From: Devosia indica
GTDB taxonomy: Bacteria; Pseudomonadota; Alphaproteobacteria; Rhizobiales; Devosiaceae
Assembly: GCF_003056405.1 (NCBI RefSeq)
Contig: NZ_PYVZ01000007.1
Span: forward strand, 124,001-188,000
DNA length: 64,000 nt
Reading direction: 5' to 3'
The position numbers and the translations under genes were made by a program. Positions within the stretch are counted from its first letter, which is position 1. Every line of letters starts with the position of its first letter. Positions 1 to 8,227 of the stretch are shown here, in pieces. A model generated the notes under the pieces. The model saw only the letters and a program-made list of their open reading frames with translations. It was not told the DNA's origin and did not search any database.

Positions 1-290
1 ACATGCACGCCCAGCGCCGAGACAAAGGCGCGAACTTCATGGGCAAGCGGGTGGCGGGTCTTGAGATTGGAGAGCCCAATCCTCAGGATCAGCGGCAAGG
101 CCAGGACCGAGGCAATCAGATATTGCCAGAAGGCCATTCCGGTCGAACTCATCCCAAAGCCGCCATACTCGATCGGCGTAGGCAAAATCGATTGCAGCGT
201 ATTGGTGCCGGCAAAGGCGATACTCGCCACCAGCATGAAGAGGGCACCCGACGTTGCGGCGCTACGTGAAGTAGAGGAAATCTGGCTCAT
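1..290 (-). CDS. ribN: DMT/EamA-family transporter, probable riboflavin permease RibN (3' end outside window)
   Basis: Reading the minus strand from the ATG at 290 gives an open frame that leaves the window after 96 codons. The N-terminus begins MSQISSTSRSAATSGALFML and continues as alternating hydrophobic helices with the FAGTNTLQSI turn typical of the first helix of EamA (drug/metabolite) transporters. The gene lies directly behind an FMN riboswitch on the same strand, which identifies it with RibN-type riboflavin importers of alphaproteobacteria. An AAAGGA ribosome site (297-302) sits six bases before the ATG and is caught in a hairpin. The substrate is inferred from the riboswitch, not from residues. 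Only about a third of a usual 290-300 aa protein is visible. Confidence 0.8.
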   Translation of the reverse strand, partial: MSQISSTSRSAATSGALFMLVASIAFAGTNTLQSILPTPIEYGGFGMSSTGMAFWQYLIASVLALPLILRIGLSNLKTRHPLAHEVRAFVSALGVH

Positions 291-292
291 CT

Positions 293-337
293 GTCGTCCT
301 TTCCGTAACCAGTTTCCTCAGGGTTACGGGAGACGAC
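293..337 (-). promoter_or_regulatory. Hairpin burying the ribN ribosome-binding site
   Basis: On the minus strand an inner 8-bp perfect stem (322-329 with 303-310, CCGTAACC/GGTTACGG) is extended across a small internal loop by an outer 6-bp stem (332-337 with 293-298, GTCGTC/GACGAC). The AGGA of the Shine-Dalgarno lies at the junction and partly inside the outer stem. A second perfect 7-bp stem (363-369 with 350-356, GCGCGGC/GCCGCGC) precedes it. No U-run follows either stem, so translational rather than transcriptional control by the FMN riboswitch is the simpler reading. Confidence 0.6.
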
Positions 338-393
338 ATGCCAGAATGAGCGCGGCCAAATAGCCGCGCACGCCGGCAAAGGCGTTTGGTCCC

Positions 394-530
394 GTTCTCT
401 TTCATCCGGACTATGACCGTCGGCTCCGGAGTTACACCGGATCTGCTGACCTCCCGTTCCTTGGGAGCGCTCGCGGGCTTGGCGTCGCTGCCTTTACCGC
501 CGGTGGGGAATTACACCCCGCCCTGAGAAC
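394..530 (-). promoter_or_regulatory. FMN riboswitch (RFN element)
   Basis: The minus strand carries the conserved RFN blocks in order: GGGCGGGGTGTAATTCCCC, ACCGGCGGTAAA, AGCCCGCGAGCG, a variable arm, then ATCCGGTG, CTCCGGAGCCGACGGTCA and TAGTCCGGATGAAAGAGA. The closing P1 helix is GTTCTC (530-525) with GAGAAC (399-394), which sets both ends. The element binds flavin mononucleotide and normally represses riboflavin synthesis or uptake genes. Here it lies about 100 bases ahead of the truncated RibN-like transporter. The assignment rests on near-consensus sequence throughout. Confidence 0.96.
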
Positions 531-802
531 AATGCAGGCGAACCTGCACCAGCACATCTAGGGCAAGCGGTCGCCGGGCGCAAGTAAGCACAAGAGTGTA
601 ACTGTGCGCGTTTCCCGAACAACAGGAAAAATCTGTTCGCAAGAACCCGTCTGCCGAATGACCCAGATCAAGGTGTTGCCTCTGGCGCTGCGGCAAATTG
701 CGTGAATTCGGTGGCTCCCCACCCATATCATATTGGCGGGGTGGTGTGATGGCGACGAGTGCGACGCTGGCCGGCCCTTCTGATCGATAGCAGGACTTAA
801 AG
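531..802. other. Divergent intergenic region between the FMN riboswitch and trxC
   Basis: About 270 bases with no convincing gene on either strand. It must contain the minus-strand promoter of the riboswitch transcript and the plus-strand promoter of trxC. I could not identify clear -35/-10 pairs or operator palindromes. A minus-strand open frame through here runs back across trxC and the riboswitch and looks like a chance reading frame. Confidence 0.5.
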
Positions 803-1234
803 ATGCAACACATTGTCTGCGCCCAGTGCGGGGCGACCAACCGATTGCCTGACGGCCGCGACGCGCTGGCCGGAAAATGCGGCAGTTGCGGCCAGCCCCT
901 GTTCGGGGATGGACCAGCCGAGGTGACAGGGCAGAACCTGGATCGGCAGATCAAGCGCTCCTCACTGCCAATATTGGTTGATGTCTGGGCGCCCTGGTGC
1001 GGCCCGTGCCGGATCATGGGGCCACAATTCGAGGCCGCCGCGAAACAGGCCCAGCCTGAGATGCGCTTCCTCAAGCTCAACTCAGATCAGAACCAGGAAT
1101 TCTCCAGCCGCATCGGTATTCGCGGCATCCCCACCATGATCCTGTTCGACAAGGGCAGGGAGGTGGGCCGGGTGTCGGGTGCCATGTCCAGCACTGACAT
1201 TCTCGCCTGGGCGCGGGCGCAAATCCGCGCCTGA
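803..1234 (+). CDS. trxC: Thioredoxin TrxC (thioredoxin 2, zinc-binding)
   Basis: A 143-aa cytosolic dithiol reductant. The N-terminal zinc module has two CxxC pairs (C6/C9 and C26/C29), the hallmark separating TrxC from TrxA. The thioredoxin fold follows, with active site WCGPC at 65-69 and the cis-proline loop GIRGIPTM near residue 110. In enterobacteria this isoform is oxidative-stress induced through OxyR; no OxyR site was evident here. Length and both motifs match the family. The ATG at 803 places the first zinc cysteines correctly. Confidence 0.95.
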   Translation: MQHIVCAQCGATNRLPDGRDALAGKCGSCGQPLFGDGPAEVTGQNLDRQIKRSSLPILVDVWAPWCGPCRIMGPQFEAAAKQAQPEMRFLKLNSDQNQEFSSRIGIRGIPTMILFDKGREVGRVSGAMSSTDILAWARAQIRA

Positions 1235-1274
1235 CAGATGCGGCCTACAAAGCTGTTGGCTATCGCCATGGATT

Positions 1275-1304
1275 CAATTAAACAAGAAGTAACTTGTTTA
1301 ATTG
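1275..1304. promoter_or_regulatory. Long perfect palindrome at the MFS transporter promoter (candidate operator)
   Basis: Two perfect 12-bp arms, CAATTAAACAAG (1275-1286) and CTTGTTTAATTG (1293-1304), are separated by AAGTAA. The site is AT-rich in a GC-rich region and ends nine bases before the MFS start codon. This size and placement suit a TetR- or MarR-family repressor operator. No such regulator gene lies in the window, so it would be encoded elsewhere. The same sequence could form an RNA hairpin next to the start codon. Confidence 0.65.
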
Positions 1305-1313
1305 GAATCCGTT

Positions 1314-2732
1314 ATGTCTGACACTGTCGACGGCCGGTGGGCCGAGATTTTTGGGCCTCGCTACCTTTCGGTCACCACGATCCTGGCGCTGGGCGTCTCG
1401 CTCTTTGCCTTCAACGTCTTCCTCTCGGCCACTGCATTGCCTTCGGCGGTCCAGGAGCTGGGCGGCATTGAGGTGATTTCCTGGGCCACCACGCTCTATC
1501 TGGTCTTTGCCATTGTCGGCGGTGCCGCTGCAGCCCTGATCAAGCGGCGGCTCGGTTCCCGCGTGGCCTTGATCGGGCTGGCCAGCGTCTTTCTGGTAGG
1601 CACGCTGATCGCCGCCAGCGCTGGGTCAATGCCTCAGGTTTTGGTCGGGCGCGCCGTCCAGGGCTTTGGCGAAGGTGTCGTTGCGGCCCTCTGCTTTGCG
1701 CTTATTCCAGAACTGTTTCCCAGCCGCCTCGTGCCCAAGGTTTTCGGCATGCAGGCCGTTGTCTGGGCCGTTGCGGCCTTTGGCGGTCCCGCCGGAGCTG
1801 GGGCCCTGACAGAGTTGATTTCCTGGCGTGCCGCCTTTCTCATCAACGTGCCGCTGGTTCTGATCTTCGGGGTCATGGTGCTCCTGGTGGTGCCCGCCAG
1901 TCAGAGGATCGTCGGATCATCGGGCTTTCCGGGTCTGCGCCTCGGCGCCATTGGCGCTGGTACCATGCTGGTGGCGATTGCGGCCATCGTCCCGCCCGCT
2001 TCGGCAACCCTGCTCCTGCTGGGCGCAGCCATTGCCCTGGTGGCTGCCGTCTGGATGGACCGGCGCAGCACAGAGCGCCTGATGCCGCCGGACGCGTTTT
2101 CGCTCAAGACCGCCGTTGGTTCGGGCCTCTGGCTCTTCCTGCTTATGCCGATCGCCGGCGCGGCCACGGCAGTTTATCTGGTCCTGCTGTTGCAGCAGCT
2201 CTGGGGGTATGGCCCGACCTTGGCTGCGGCCCTTGGTGCGGTCATGGCCATTGGCTGGAGCTGCTCATCGGTGACCGTGGCCAATGTGCGCAAACGCGCC
2301 ACCCGGCGCATCCTGATCCGCACCGGTCCTGTGCTTCTGGCGCTTGGCCTGAGCGCGGTCCTGTTCGCATTGGAAACCAGTCAGCTACCGGTCCTGATCG
2401 TCGGCCAGTTTGCCATCGGCATGGGGTTTGGCATCTCCAATGGCTACATCATGCTCACCATCATGGAAGCCAGCACGGACGCAGAGCGAGACCGGACATC
2501 GGCCCTGTTGCCGACCACCCAGTCCGCAGGCAATGCGCTGGGCGCGGCTCTGGCTGGTGTCGCCGCGAACGCGGCGGGCTATGCCCAGGCCAGTGGCAAA
2601 GCCGAAATCCTTGTCGCCATAATTCCATTGTTCGTCATGGCCGTGGGCTTCGCGGTGCTGGCCTGGCTGGCCGCGCTGCGCATGGTTCACCTCGCCAAAA
2701 CCACACCCATCGCCCAATTCGCAGAAGGCTGA
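1314..2732 (+). CDS. MFS transporter, DHA2 (EmrB/QacA)-like exporter
   Basis: A 472-aa polytopic inner-membrane protein with twelve or more hydrophobic helices. Helix 1 carries the FLSATALPSAVQELGG signature typical of DHA drug antiporters. The loop 2-3 region has LIKRRLGSR, and helix 5 has GGPAGAGALTELISWRAAF, the antiporter motif C region followed by the SWR segment of EmrB/QacA. A proton-coupled drug or metabolite exporter is inferred; the substrate is unknown. ATG 1314 is preferred over an in-frame TTG at 1302, because the TTG lies within the palindrome. A strong terminator follows the stop. Confidence 0.85.
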   Translation: MSDTVDGRWAEIFGPRYLSVTTILALGVSLFAFNVFLSATALPSAVQELGGIEVISWATTLYLVFAIVGGAAAALIKRRLGSRVALIGLASVFLVGTLIAASAGSMPQVLVGRAVQGFGEGVVAALCFALIPELFPSRLVPKVFGMQAVVWAVAAFGGPAGAGALTELISWRAAFLINVPLVLIFGVMVLLVVPASQRIVGSSGFPGLRLGAIGAGTMLVAIAAIVPPASATLLLLGAAIALVAAVWMDRRSTERLMPPDAFSLKTAVGSGLWLFLLMPIAGAATAVYLVLLLQQLWGYGPTLAAALGAVMAIGWSCSSVTVANVRKRATRRILIRTGPVLLALGLSAVLFALETSQLPVLIVGQFAIGMGFGISNGYIMLTIMEASTDAERDRTSALLPTTQSAGNALGAALAGVAANAAGYAQASGKAEILVAIIPLFVMAVGFAVLAWLAALRMVHLAKTTPIAQFAEG

Positions 2733-2736
2733 GCAA

Positions 2737-2764
2737 AGGCCCCGGATCGCTCCGGGGCCTTTTT
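2737..2764 (+). terminator. Rho-independent terminator after the MFS gene
   Basis: A perfect 10-bp stem AGGCCCCGGA (2737-2746) and TCCGGGGCCT (2751-2760), with loop TCGC, is followed by TTTT. It lies between two convergent genes. On the other strand the stem is followed by TTTG, so it may work in both directions. Confidence 0.92.
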
Positions 2765-2770
2765 CGTATC

Positions 2771-4777
2771 TCAGCCCTGTTCCAGCCAGCGCACCTGTTC
2801 GGGCGTCAGCTTGATCTCGAAGGCCTTGAGGCTGTCTTCCAGCTCGATCAGCCGGCGCGGTCCGATCAGCGGCACGCTGGGGAAAGGCTGCGCCAGCACA
2901 TAGGCCAGGGCGACATGGATCGGCGAATGGCCGAGCTCCTTGCCCAATGCGATCGCCCGGTCGCGGCGGCCGAAATTCTGGTCATTGTACCAGCAGCGCA
3001 CCAGCTCCTCATTGTCGCGCTTGTCCCGGCCGGCAAAGTCGGTGAAGAAGCCGCGCGCCTGGCTCGACCAGGAGAAATTGGTCACTTGCCGGTCGATCAG
3101 CCATTGTTTGAAGTCTGGTGTCGCCGCGGTGACGCATCCGGCCCAGATCGGGTCGAGCATTTCGGCCAGGGCGAAATTATTGCTCAGCGCCTGAGGGGCG
3201 GTCTTGCCATTGGCCCTGGCATAGGCGATCGCCTCGTCCATGCGCTCCTTGGTCCAGTTCGACCCGCCATATGGCCCGCGAATGCGGCCGGCCTTCACCT
3301 CCGCATCCATGGCATCAACGAACTCGCCCACCGGCACATCGAGATTGTCGCGGTGCATGAAATAGATGTCGACATAATCGGTCTGCAGCCGGTCGAGCGA
3401 CTGGGTAAGCTGCTTGGCGATCACATCGGGATAGACGAGCGGGGAATGTGCGCCCTTGCCGATCAGCACCGCCTGCTCACGCACGCCGCTCCGTTTCTGC
3501 CATTCGCCCCAGAGCTTTTCGGTGTAGCCACCGCCATAGATGAAGGCGGTATCGAAGATATTTCCGCCCTTCTCCCAGAAGGCGTCCAGCAGGATTGCGC
3601 CCGACGAGAAGGTCTTGAAATCTTCAAAGCCCAGCGCCACCGCAGAGGCCTGCTTTTCCAGACCCGGAATGCTGCGCTTGGGGATGATGCCCTGATTGGC
3701 GCCAAGCGGGCGGTTGTCCAGTGTATGGACGCGGTTTGCGGATTTCTCGACCGAGAATTCGATACCGGCATCGGCCCGCCATTTGTCCAGCACCCGAAGA
3801 TTGCCCAGCGTGTCGTTCCAGCTCATCCCAGGTGCATCGAACTCGGTCTTGCCGGCGAGAATGGCCAGCGAGGCGGTTTCCGCCTCATAGGAATAGAGAT
3901 GCGGTTCGGCCCCGACGCTGATGGTTTCGGTCTGGCCCCCCTTGATGATGTCGATGCGGCCCAGTCCCTGGTCGCGGTCGCCATTGGCGAACCAGAAATC
4001 GGGGACCTCGATGCGCCCATCAGAGCCATGAATCCGCAGCACATTGTCGAGATTTGCCATCACCGCGCAACTGACCTGCGCCACGATGCCGTTCTCGAAG
4101 CTGAGCATGGCCGCAGCCCGGTCATCGGTGCCTTCGGCATTGAGCGTGGCAGCGCCGGAGACCTTTACCGGGTCGGCAAAGGGCTTGCCCATCGCCGCCC
4201 CGGCAATCAGCCGCGCCATGGATACCGGGTAGCAGCCGACATCCATGATGCCGCCACCGGCCAGCGCGGATGCAAACAATCGATGCTCGGGTTGAAACTT
4301 GCCCATCGAGAAGCCAAAGCTCGACTGGATCATCCGAACGTCGCCAATGACACCGGACTGAATCAGTTCGATCAGCTTGGCCGCCTGCGGATGCACGCGA
4401 TACATGAACGCCTCGCCCGCGAATGTACCGGCCTTGCGATGGGCATGGAACACGGCGTCCGCCTCATGGGCGGACAGCGCGAACGGCTTTTCCACCAGCA
4501 CGTGCTTGCCCGCCTCAGCGGCCTTGATCGCCCATTCGGCGTGGCCGGTATGGGGCACAGCGATATAGACCGCGTCGATCTCGTTGTCCGCCAGTAGCGC
4601 CTCATATCCGTGCACGATTCGGGCTTCGGGAAAGCTGTCCTTGAGGCCCGGCCGGTCCGGGTTGCGCGTGGCAATGGCCGCCAACTCGCCATGCTGGCTG
4701 TCGTTCAGGCCGCCGCGAAACGCCTTCGCAATGCTGCCCGGGCCAATAATGCCCCAGCGGATCTTCTTATCGGTCAT
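2771..4777 (-). CDS. Bifunctional oxidoreductase: Gfo/Idh/MocA domain fused to aldo/keto reductase
   Basis: A 668-aa two-domain protein. Residues 1-330 form a Gfo/Idh/MocA dehydrogenase: a Rossmann start with GIIGPGSIAKAF, then the EKPFAL motif near residue 95. Residues 345-668 form an aldo/keto reductase with the tetrad in FDTAFIYGGG (Asp, Tyr), LIGKGAH (Lys) and YFMHRDN (His), and a C-terminal LIGPRRL cofactor segment. The two NAD(P)-dependent domains could carry out linked redox steps on a sugar or polyol; the substrate is not readable. AGGAAGA precedes ATG 4777. The gene is divergent from an AraC regulator, its likely controller. Confidence 0.88.
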   Translation of the reverse strand: MTDKKIRWGIIGPGSIAKAFRGGLNDSQHGELAAIATRNPDRPGLKDSFPEARIVHGYEALLADNEIDAVYIAVPHTGHAEWAIKAAEAGKHVLVEKPFALSAHEADAVFHAHRKAGTFAGEAFMYRVHPQAAKLIELIQSGVIGDVRMIQSSFGFSMGKFQPEHRLFASALAGGGIMDVGCYPVSMARLIAGAAMGKPFADPVKVSGAATLNAEGTDDRAAAMLSFENGIVAQVSCAVMANLDNVLRIHGSDGRIEVPDFWFANGDRDQGLGRIDIIKGGQTETISVGAEPHLYSYEAETASLAILAGKTEFDAPGMSWNDTLGNLRVLDKWRADAGIEFSVEKSANRVHTLDNRPLGANQGIIPKRSIPGLEKQASAVALGFEDFKTFSSGAILLDAFWEKGGNIFDTAFIYGGGYTEKLWGEWQKRSGVREQAVLIGKGAHSPLVYPDVIAKQLTQSLDRLQTDYVDIYFMHRDNLDVPVGEFVDAMDAEVKAGRIRGPYGGSNWTKERMDEAIAYARANGKTAPQALSNNFALAEMLDPIWAGCVTAATPDFKQWLIDRQVTNFSWSSQARGFFTDFAGRDKRDNEELVRCWYNDQNFGRRDRAIALGKELGHSPIHVALAYVLAQPFPSVPLIGPRRLIELEDSLKAFEIKLTPEQVRWLEQG

Positions 4778-4802
4778 ATCTTCTTCCTCACCAGAGCACC
4801 GT

Positions 4803-4817
4803 GTCGAATAATTCGAC
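4803..4817. promoter_or_regulatory. GTCGAAT-A-ATTCGAC palindrome, candidate operator
   Basis: A perfect inverted repeat with 7-bp arms and a one-base centre, 26 bases upstream of the fused oxidoreductase gene and inside the divergent promoter region shared with the AraC-type gene. A smaller CCCGA-TT-TCGGG repeat lies at 4963-4974, just ahead of the regulator gene. AraC proteins more often bind direct repeats, so the regulator acting here is uncertain. Confidence 0.4.
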
Positions 4818-4998
4818 GCCGTTCTCGGACGGTCCCGATGCTCAATCCAAAGTTGTCGTCGGAGCGTTGCCCGGCCGGCGTGAACTGCGTGTCCAAAGAC
4901 AAGCTTTTCAATTGCTCTTGCGCCATGTGATTTCTAAGTTAGCGCGCCCGCAAGTGGCATACCCCGATTTCGGGTAGGCGGAACGGGCGGAAAGTAAG

Positions 4999-5892
4999 AT
5001 GGATACTCGCATTTTTTATGAGCCGCGCACCAACGGGGTCGAGCGCCTGCCGACCACGCTGCAGATGTTCCATACCACGCCACGCCTGATGCGGGCGGAC
5101 CACTGGCATGCGCAGGTCGAGGTCAACTATGTCGTGCGCGGCTGGGCGCACTACCACATGGCCGGGCATGAAGCGCGCTTCGAGGCGGGGGATTTTGCCC
5201 TGTTCTGGGGTGGACAACCCCATCGGCTCGATGACGCCTCCGAGGATCTAGTCTATGCGGGGGGCCATTTGCCACTGGTCCATTTTTTTCGCCTCCGCCT
5301 GCCAGCGGACGTTCAAGCGCGGCTGATGCAGGGGGCGACGCTCTTGTCCAATGCGACCGATGCGGCCGACCCCGTCAACTTCGAGCGCTGGGTCAACTAT
5401 GCCCGCTCCGGTGATCCGATGAAGGCCAGCCTTGCCGTGGACGAACTTCTTCTGCGCATCGAGCGGCTGCGCTTCTCGCCCTATCGCCTGCTGCCCGAAA
5501 CCCAGCCAGTGTCCGACAATGGCGGGCTGGACCAGCACACGTCTCCCATCGTGGTGCGCATCTGCGACTTTATCGCCGACAATTTCCGCGAAGAGATCGA
5601 TTCGGTCGATATCGCCGTGGCGGCCGACATTCATCCCAAATACGCCATGACCGTATTCAAGAAGTGCACCGGCATGACGTTGAACGACTACATCAATCTC
5701 ATGCGCCTCTCCTATGCGCAGGCGCTGCTGATGCGCGACGAGACCAGCGTGCTCGCGGTCGCCATGGACAGCGGATTTGGCTCGCTGAGTGCCTTCAACA
5801 AGGCTTTCCGCAAGATGTCGGGAACGTCCCCCAGTGACTTTCGCCGCGAGGTACGTAGCCGCCCCGTCGTGGCCGACGGCCGGTACAACTAG
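4999..5892 (+). CDS. AraC-family transcriptional regulator with N-terminal cupin domain
   Basis: A 297-aa regulator. The N-terminal half is a cupin ligand-binding barrel with DHWHAQVEVNYVVRGWAHY near residues 35-52 and the later FALFWGGQPHRL segment. The C-terminal hundred residues hold two helix-turn-helix units: VDIAVAADIHPKYAMTVFKK, then SVLAVAMDSGFGSLSAFNKA followed by a GTSPSDFRRE tail, the AraC signature. It faces the Gfo/Idh/MocA-AKR fusion across 220 bases and probably controls it in response to a sugar-like ligand. The adenylate cyclase gene starts three bases after its stop. Confidence 0.92.
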   Translation: MDTRIFYEPRTNGVERLPTTLQMFHTTPRLMRADHWHAQVEVNYVVRGWAHYHMAGHEARFEAGDFALFWGGQPHRLDDASEDLVYAGGHLPLVHFFRLRLPADVQARLMQGATLLSNATDAADPVNFERWVNYARSGDPMKASLAVDELLLRIERLRFSPYRLLPETQPVSDNGGLDQHTSPIVVRICDFIADNFREEIDSVDIAVAADIHPKYAMTVFKKCTGMTLNDYINLMRLSYAQALLMRDETSVLAVAMDSGFGSLSAFNKAFRKMSGTSPSDFRREVRSRPVVADGRYN

Positions 5893-5895
5893 CGC

Positions 5896-7998
5896 ATGGG
5901 CAGGCGCGGCTGGCTGGCGCTGCTCTTTGGCCTGATGGTCATTGCCGGACTGACGCTGTTGCGCGCGGCCGATCCATATCCAGTGCAGGTCGCGCGCGAG
6001 ACCACCTTCGATCTGTTCCAGCAATTGCGGCCGCGCGAGGCCCCGCCCGACCTGCCCATCCGCATCATCGACATCGACGAGACCTCCCTTGCCGCGCAGG
6101 GACAATGGCCCTGGCCAAGATCAACCATGGCGGACATGTCCGACCGCTTGACCGAGCTGGGCGCGGCCGCTGTCGTATTCGACCTGCTGTTCAGCGAACC
6201 GGATCGGCTGTCGCCTTCTGCCAGAGTCGATGGCGGCCAAGATTATGACCGAATGTTTGCCGCCGCGCTCTCTGCCGGACCCACCGTTCTCAGTCTTGCT
6301 CAAAGCGGTCGCGCGGCGGTGACCGGTCTGGAGCCGAAATCCGGGCTGGCGATGACGGGCGATGACCCTCTGGCACAGGTGCCGCAATTGGGCGGTGCGG
6401 CCCAGCCCTTGCCAATCCTGGCCGAAGCGGCGCGTGGTCTTGGCGTGGCCAGCCTCGACCGGGACGGGGCAGGGGTGGCGCGCCGCCTGCCCATGCTCTG
6501 GCGCAATGGCGACGCGGTGCTGCCATCGCTTTCTGCTGAAGCCCTGCGAGTGGCGCTCGGCGTGTCCACCCTGGTCGTGATCGGCGACAGCGCAGGGGCA
6601 GGAACGGTCGAACAATTGCGCATTGGCGATTTCGCCGTGCCAACGGGGCCGAGCGGCGACCTCTGGATCTATTATCGCCATCTGCCAGACGACATCTATG
6701 TTCCGGCCCGTGAACTTTTGGCCGATGGCTATCGTGACCTCTCACCGCAGATTGCCGGACACATTGTGCTTGTCGGCACTTCGGCCAGCGGCCTGCTCGA
6801 CATTCGCGCCAGCGCATTGGGAACGGCCGTACCGGGTGTGTCCATCCATGCCCAGATACTTGAGCAGATGCTGACCGGCACCTTCCTGGACCGGGCCGAC
6901 TGGGTCGGTGGGCTGGAGATGATCGTCTTCGCCGTGGCGGGCCTGCTGATCGTCCTGGCGGTCATCATCACAGGGCCAGTCGTCGGCCTCGTCATCTCGC
7001 TCTTGATTGCCGGCGTGCTGATGGCGGCAAGTTGGTGGGCCTTTGCCCAGCCGCGCCTGTTGATTGACCCCAGCTTTGCCCTGTTCGGCGCGCTGCTGCT
7101 CTATGCCGCCATGGCCTTTTTCCGCTTTGCGGTCACCGATGCCGACCGCCGCCGCATCCGGAGGGCCTTTGCCCACTATGTCGAGCCATCCTTGCTGACC
7201 CGCATCGAGGCCGATGCGCGGCTGCTCAAACTCGGCGGGGATCTGCGCGAATTGACGGTGATGTTCTCCGATGTGCGCAACTTCTCGGCGCTGGCCGAAC
7301 GCACCACGCCGGCCGGGCTGGTGTCGATTCTCAACCGGCTCTTTGCCGCATTGGGCCAGGCGATCGTCAATGAACAGGGAACGATCGACAAGTTCATGGG
7401 CGATGCCGTCATGGCCTTCTGGAACGCCCCTGTCGATGTCGAGCGCCACGCATCGCGCGCCTGCCTGGCTGCCTTGGCCATGCGCGAGGCACTTGAACGG
7501 CTCAACGCCGCCAGCAACGAGCCCATCGCCATCGGCATTGGCATCGCCACCGGTCCGGCGCTAGTGGGCAATATGGGGTTTGAGCGCCGCTTCGACTATT
7601 CCTGCATCGGCGACACAGTCAATGTTGCCAGCCGCATCGAGGGAAGCTGCCGTGCCGTCGGCTATGACATTCTGGTCACCGAAACCACCGCCGCAGCGGC
7701 GGCCGAACTAGCGCTATTGCCCGCAGGCGCTGTTGAACTCAAGGGCATGACTGGCCGCGAACCGATCCATATCCTGGTCGGCGACAGCACCATGCGCCAG
7801 AGCGAGGCGTTCGCCGCCCTCGAAACCGCCCATCGGGACTTGACGGCCACCCTCGGAGCGGGCGCCGATCCGGCCCGCAGCCTTGACGCCTGTCGCCGCG
7901 CTGCCCTGGCGGTCGATACGCGCCTGGGTGCCTTTTATGCGGCCTGTGTCGAGCGTAGCGACGATTTCAGAACAAGCAGTCCGGATACAAGCGTCTAG
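5896..7998 (+). CDS. CHASE2-domain adenylate/guanylate cyclase
   Basis: A 700-aa membrane sensor. An N-terminal anchor (about residues 5-23) leads into a periplasmic CHASE2 domain with IRIIDIDETSLAAQGQWPWP near residues 55-75, the family hallmark. Three membrane helices follow around 335-410, then a class III cyclase domain. Metal-binding aspartates lie in MFSDVRNFS and FMGDAVMAF, the base-recognition lysine in TIDKFMGD, and the transition-state Asn/Arg in GDTVNVASRIEG, so it looks catalytically intact. The signal sensed is unknown. The gene starts three bases after the AraC stop. Its stop shares a CTAG with the convergent small gene. Confidence 0.93.
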   Translation: MGRRGWLALLFGLMVIAGLTLLRAADPYPVQVARETTFDLFQQLRPREAPPDLPIRIIDIDETSLAAQGQWPWPRSTMADMSDRLTELGAAAVVFDLLFSEPDRLSPSARVDGGQDYDRMFAAALSAGPTVLSLAQSGRAAVTGLEPKSGLAMTGDDPLAQVPQLGGAAQPLPILAEAARGLGVASLDRDGAGVARRLPMLWRNGDAVLPSLSAEALRVALGVSTLVVIGDSAGAGTVEQLRIGDFAVPTGPSGDLWIYYRHLPDDIYVPARELLADGYRDLSPQIAGHIVLVGTSASGLLDIRASALGTAVPGVSIHAQILEQMLTGTFLDRADWVGGLEMIVFAVAGLLIVLAVIITGPVVGLVISLLIAGVLMAASWWAFAQPRLLIDPSFALFGALLLYAAMAFFRFAVTDADRRRIRRAFAHYVEPSLLTRIEADARLLKLGGDLRELTVMFSDVRNFSALAERTTPAGLVSILNRLFAALGQAIVNEQGTIDKFMGDAVMAFWNAPVDVERHASRACLAALAMREALERLNAASNEPIAIGIGIATGPALVGNMGFERRFDYSCIGDTVNVASRIEGSCRAVGYDILVTETTAAAAAELALLPAGAVELKGMTGREPIHILVGDSTMRQSEAFAALETAHRDLTATLGAGADPARSLDACRRAALAVDTRLGAFYAACVERSDDFRTSSPDTSV

Positions 7999-8120
7999 AC
8001 GCGCCCCAACCCCATCATCACCATGGCGCCAAGCACCAGTGCGCCAATAATCCATATGGCGCCGGCCAGCAGCGAAAAGCCCTCGATGAAATCGAGCCCG
8101 GGGTCTTCTTCGTGATCCAT
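7995..8120 (-). CDS. 41-aa single-helix membrane protein
   Basis: A short gene on the minus strand with ATG at 8120, TAG at 7997-7995 and a nearly ideal ribosome site AAGGAGGGA eight bases upstream. The product starts with an acidic head MDHEEDPGLDFIEGF and continues as a single hydrophobic helix rich in Gly, Ala, Ile and Val, ending GLGRV. No family is recognised. It meets the adenylate cyclase gene tail to tail, sharing the four bases CTAG. A small inner-membrane regulator is possible but unproven. The ribosome site and helix pattern are the support for it being real. Confidence 0.7.
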   Translation of the reverse strand: MDHEEDPGLDFIEGFSLLAGAIWIIGALVLGAMVMMGLGRV

Positions 8121-8227
8121 GTTTGTCTCCCTCCTTGTCCGGCCGACGAGAACCGTGACCGCTTATCCTCCAAGGGGAAGTGTAGTGCATTCTGCGCCCG
8201 CGTCGATCCCTATCCTGCGGGTGAATC

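Noticed and set aside
2915..4597. 560-codon plus-strand open frame opposite the fused oxidoreductase
   Set aside because: It is the antisense shadow of a gene with strong motifs in both domains; GC-rich third positions open the opposite strand. Its translation is low-complexity and matches no family.
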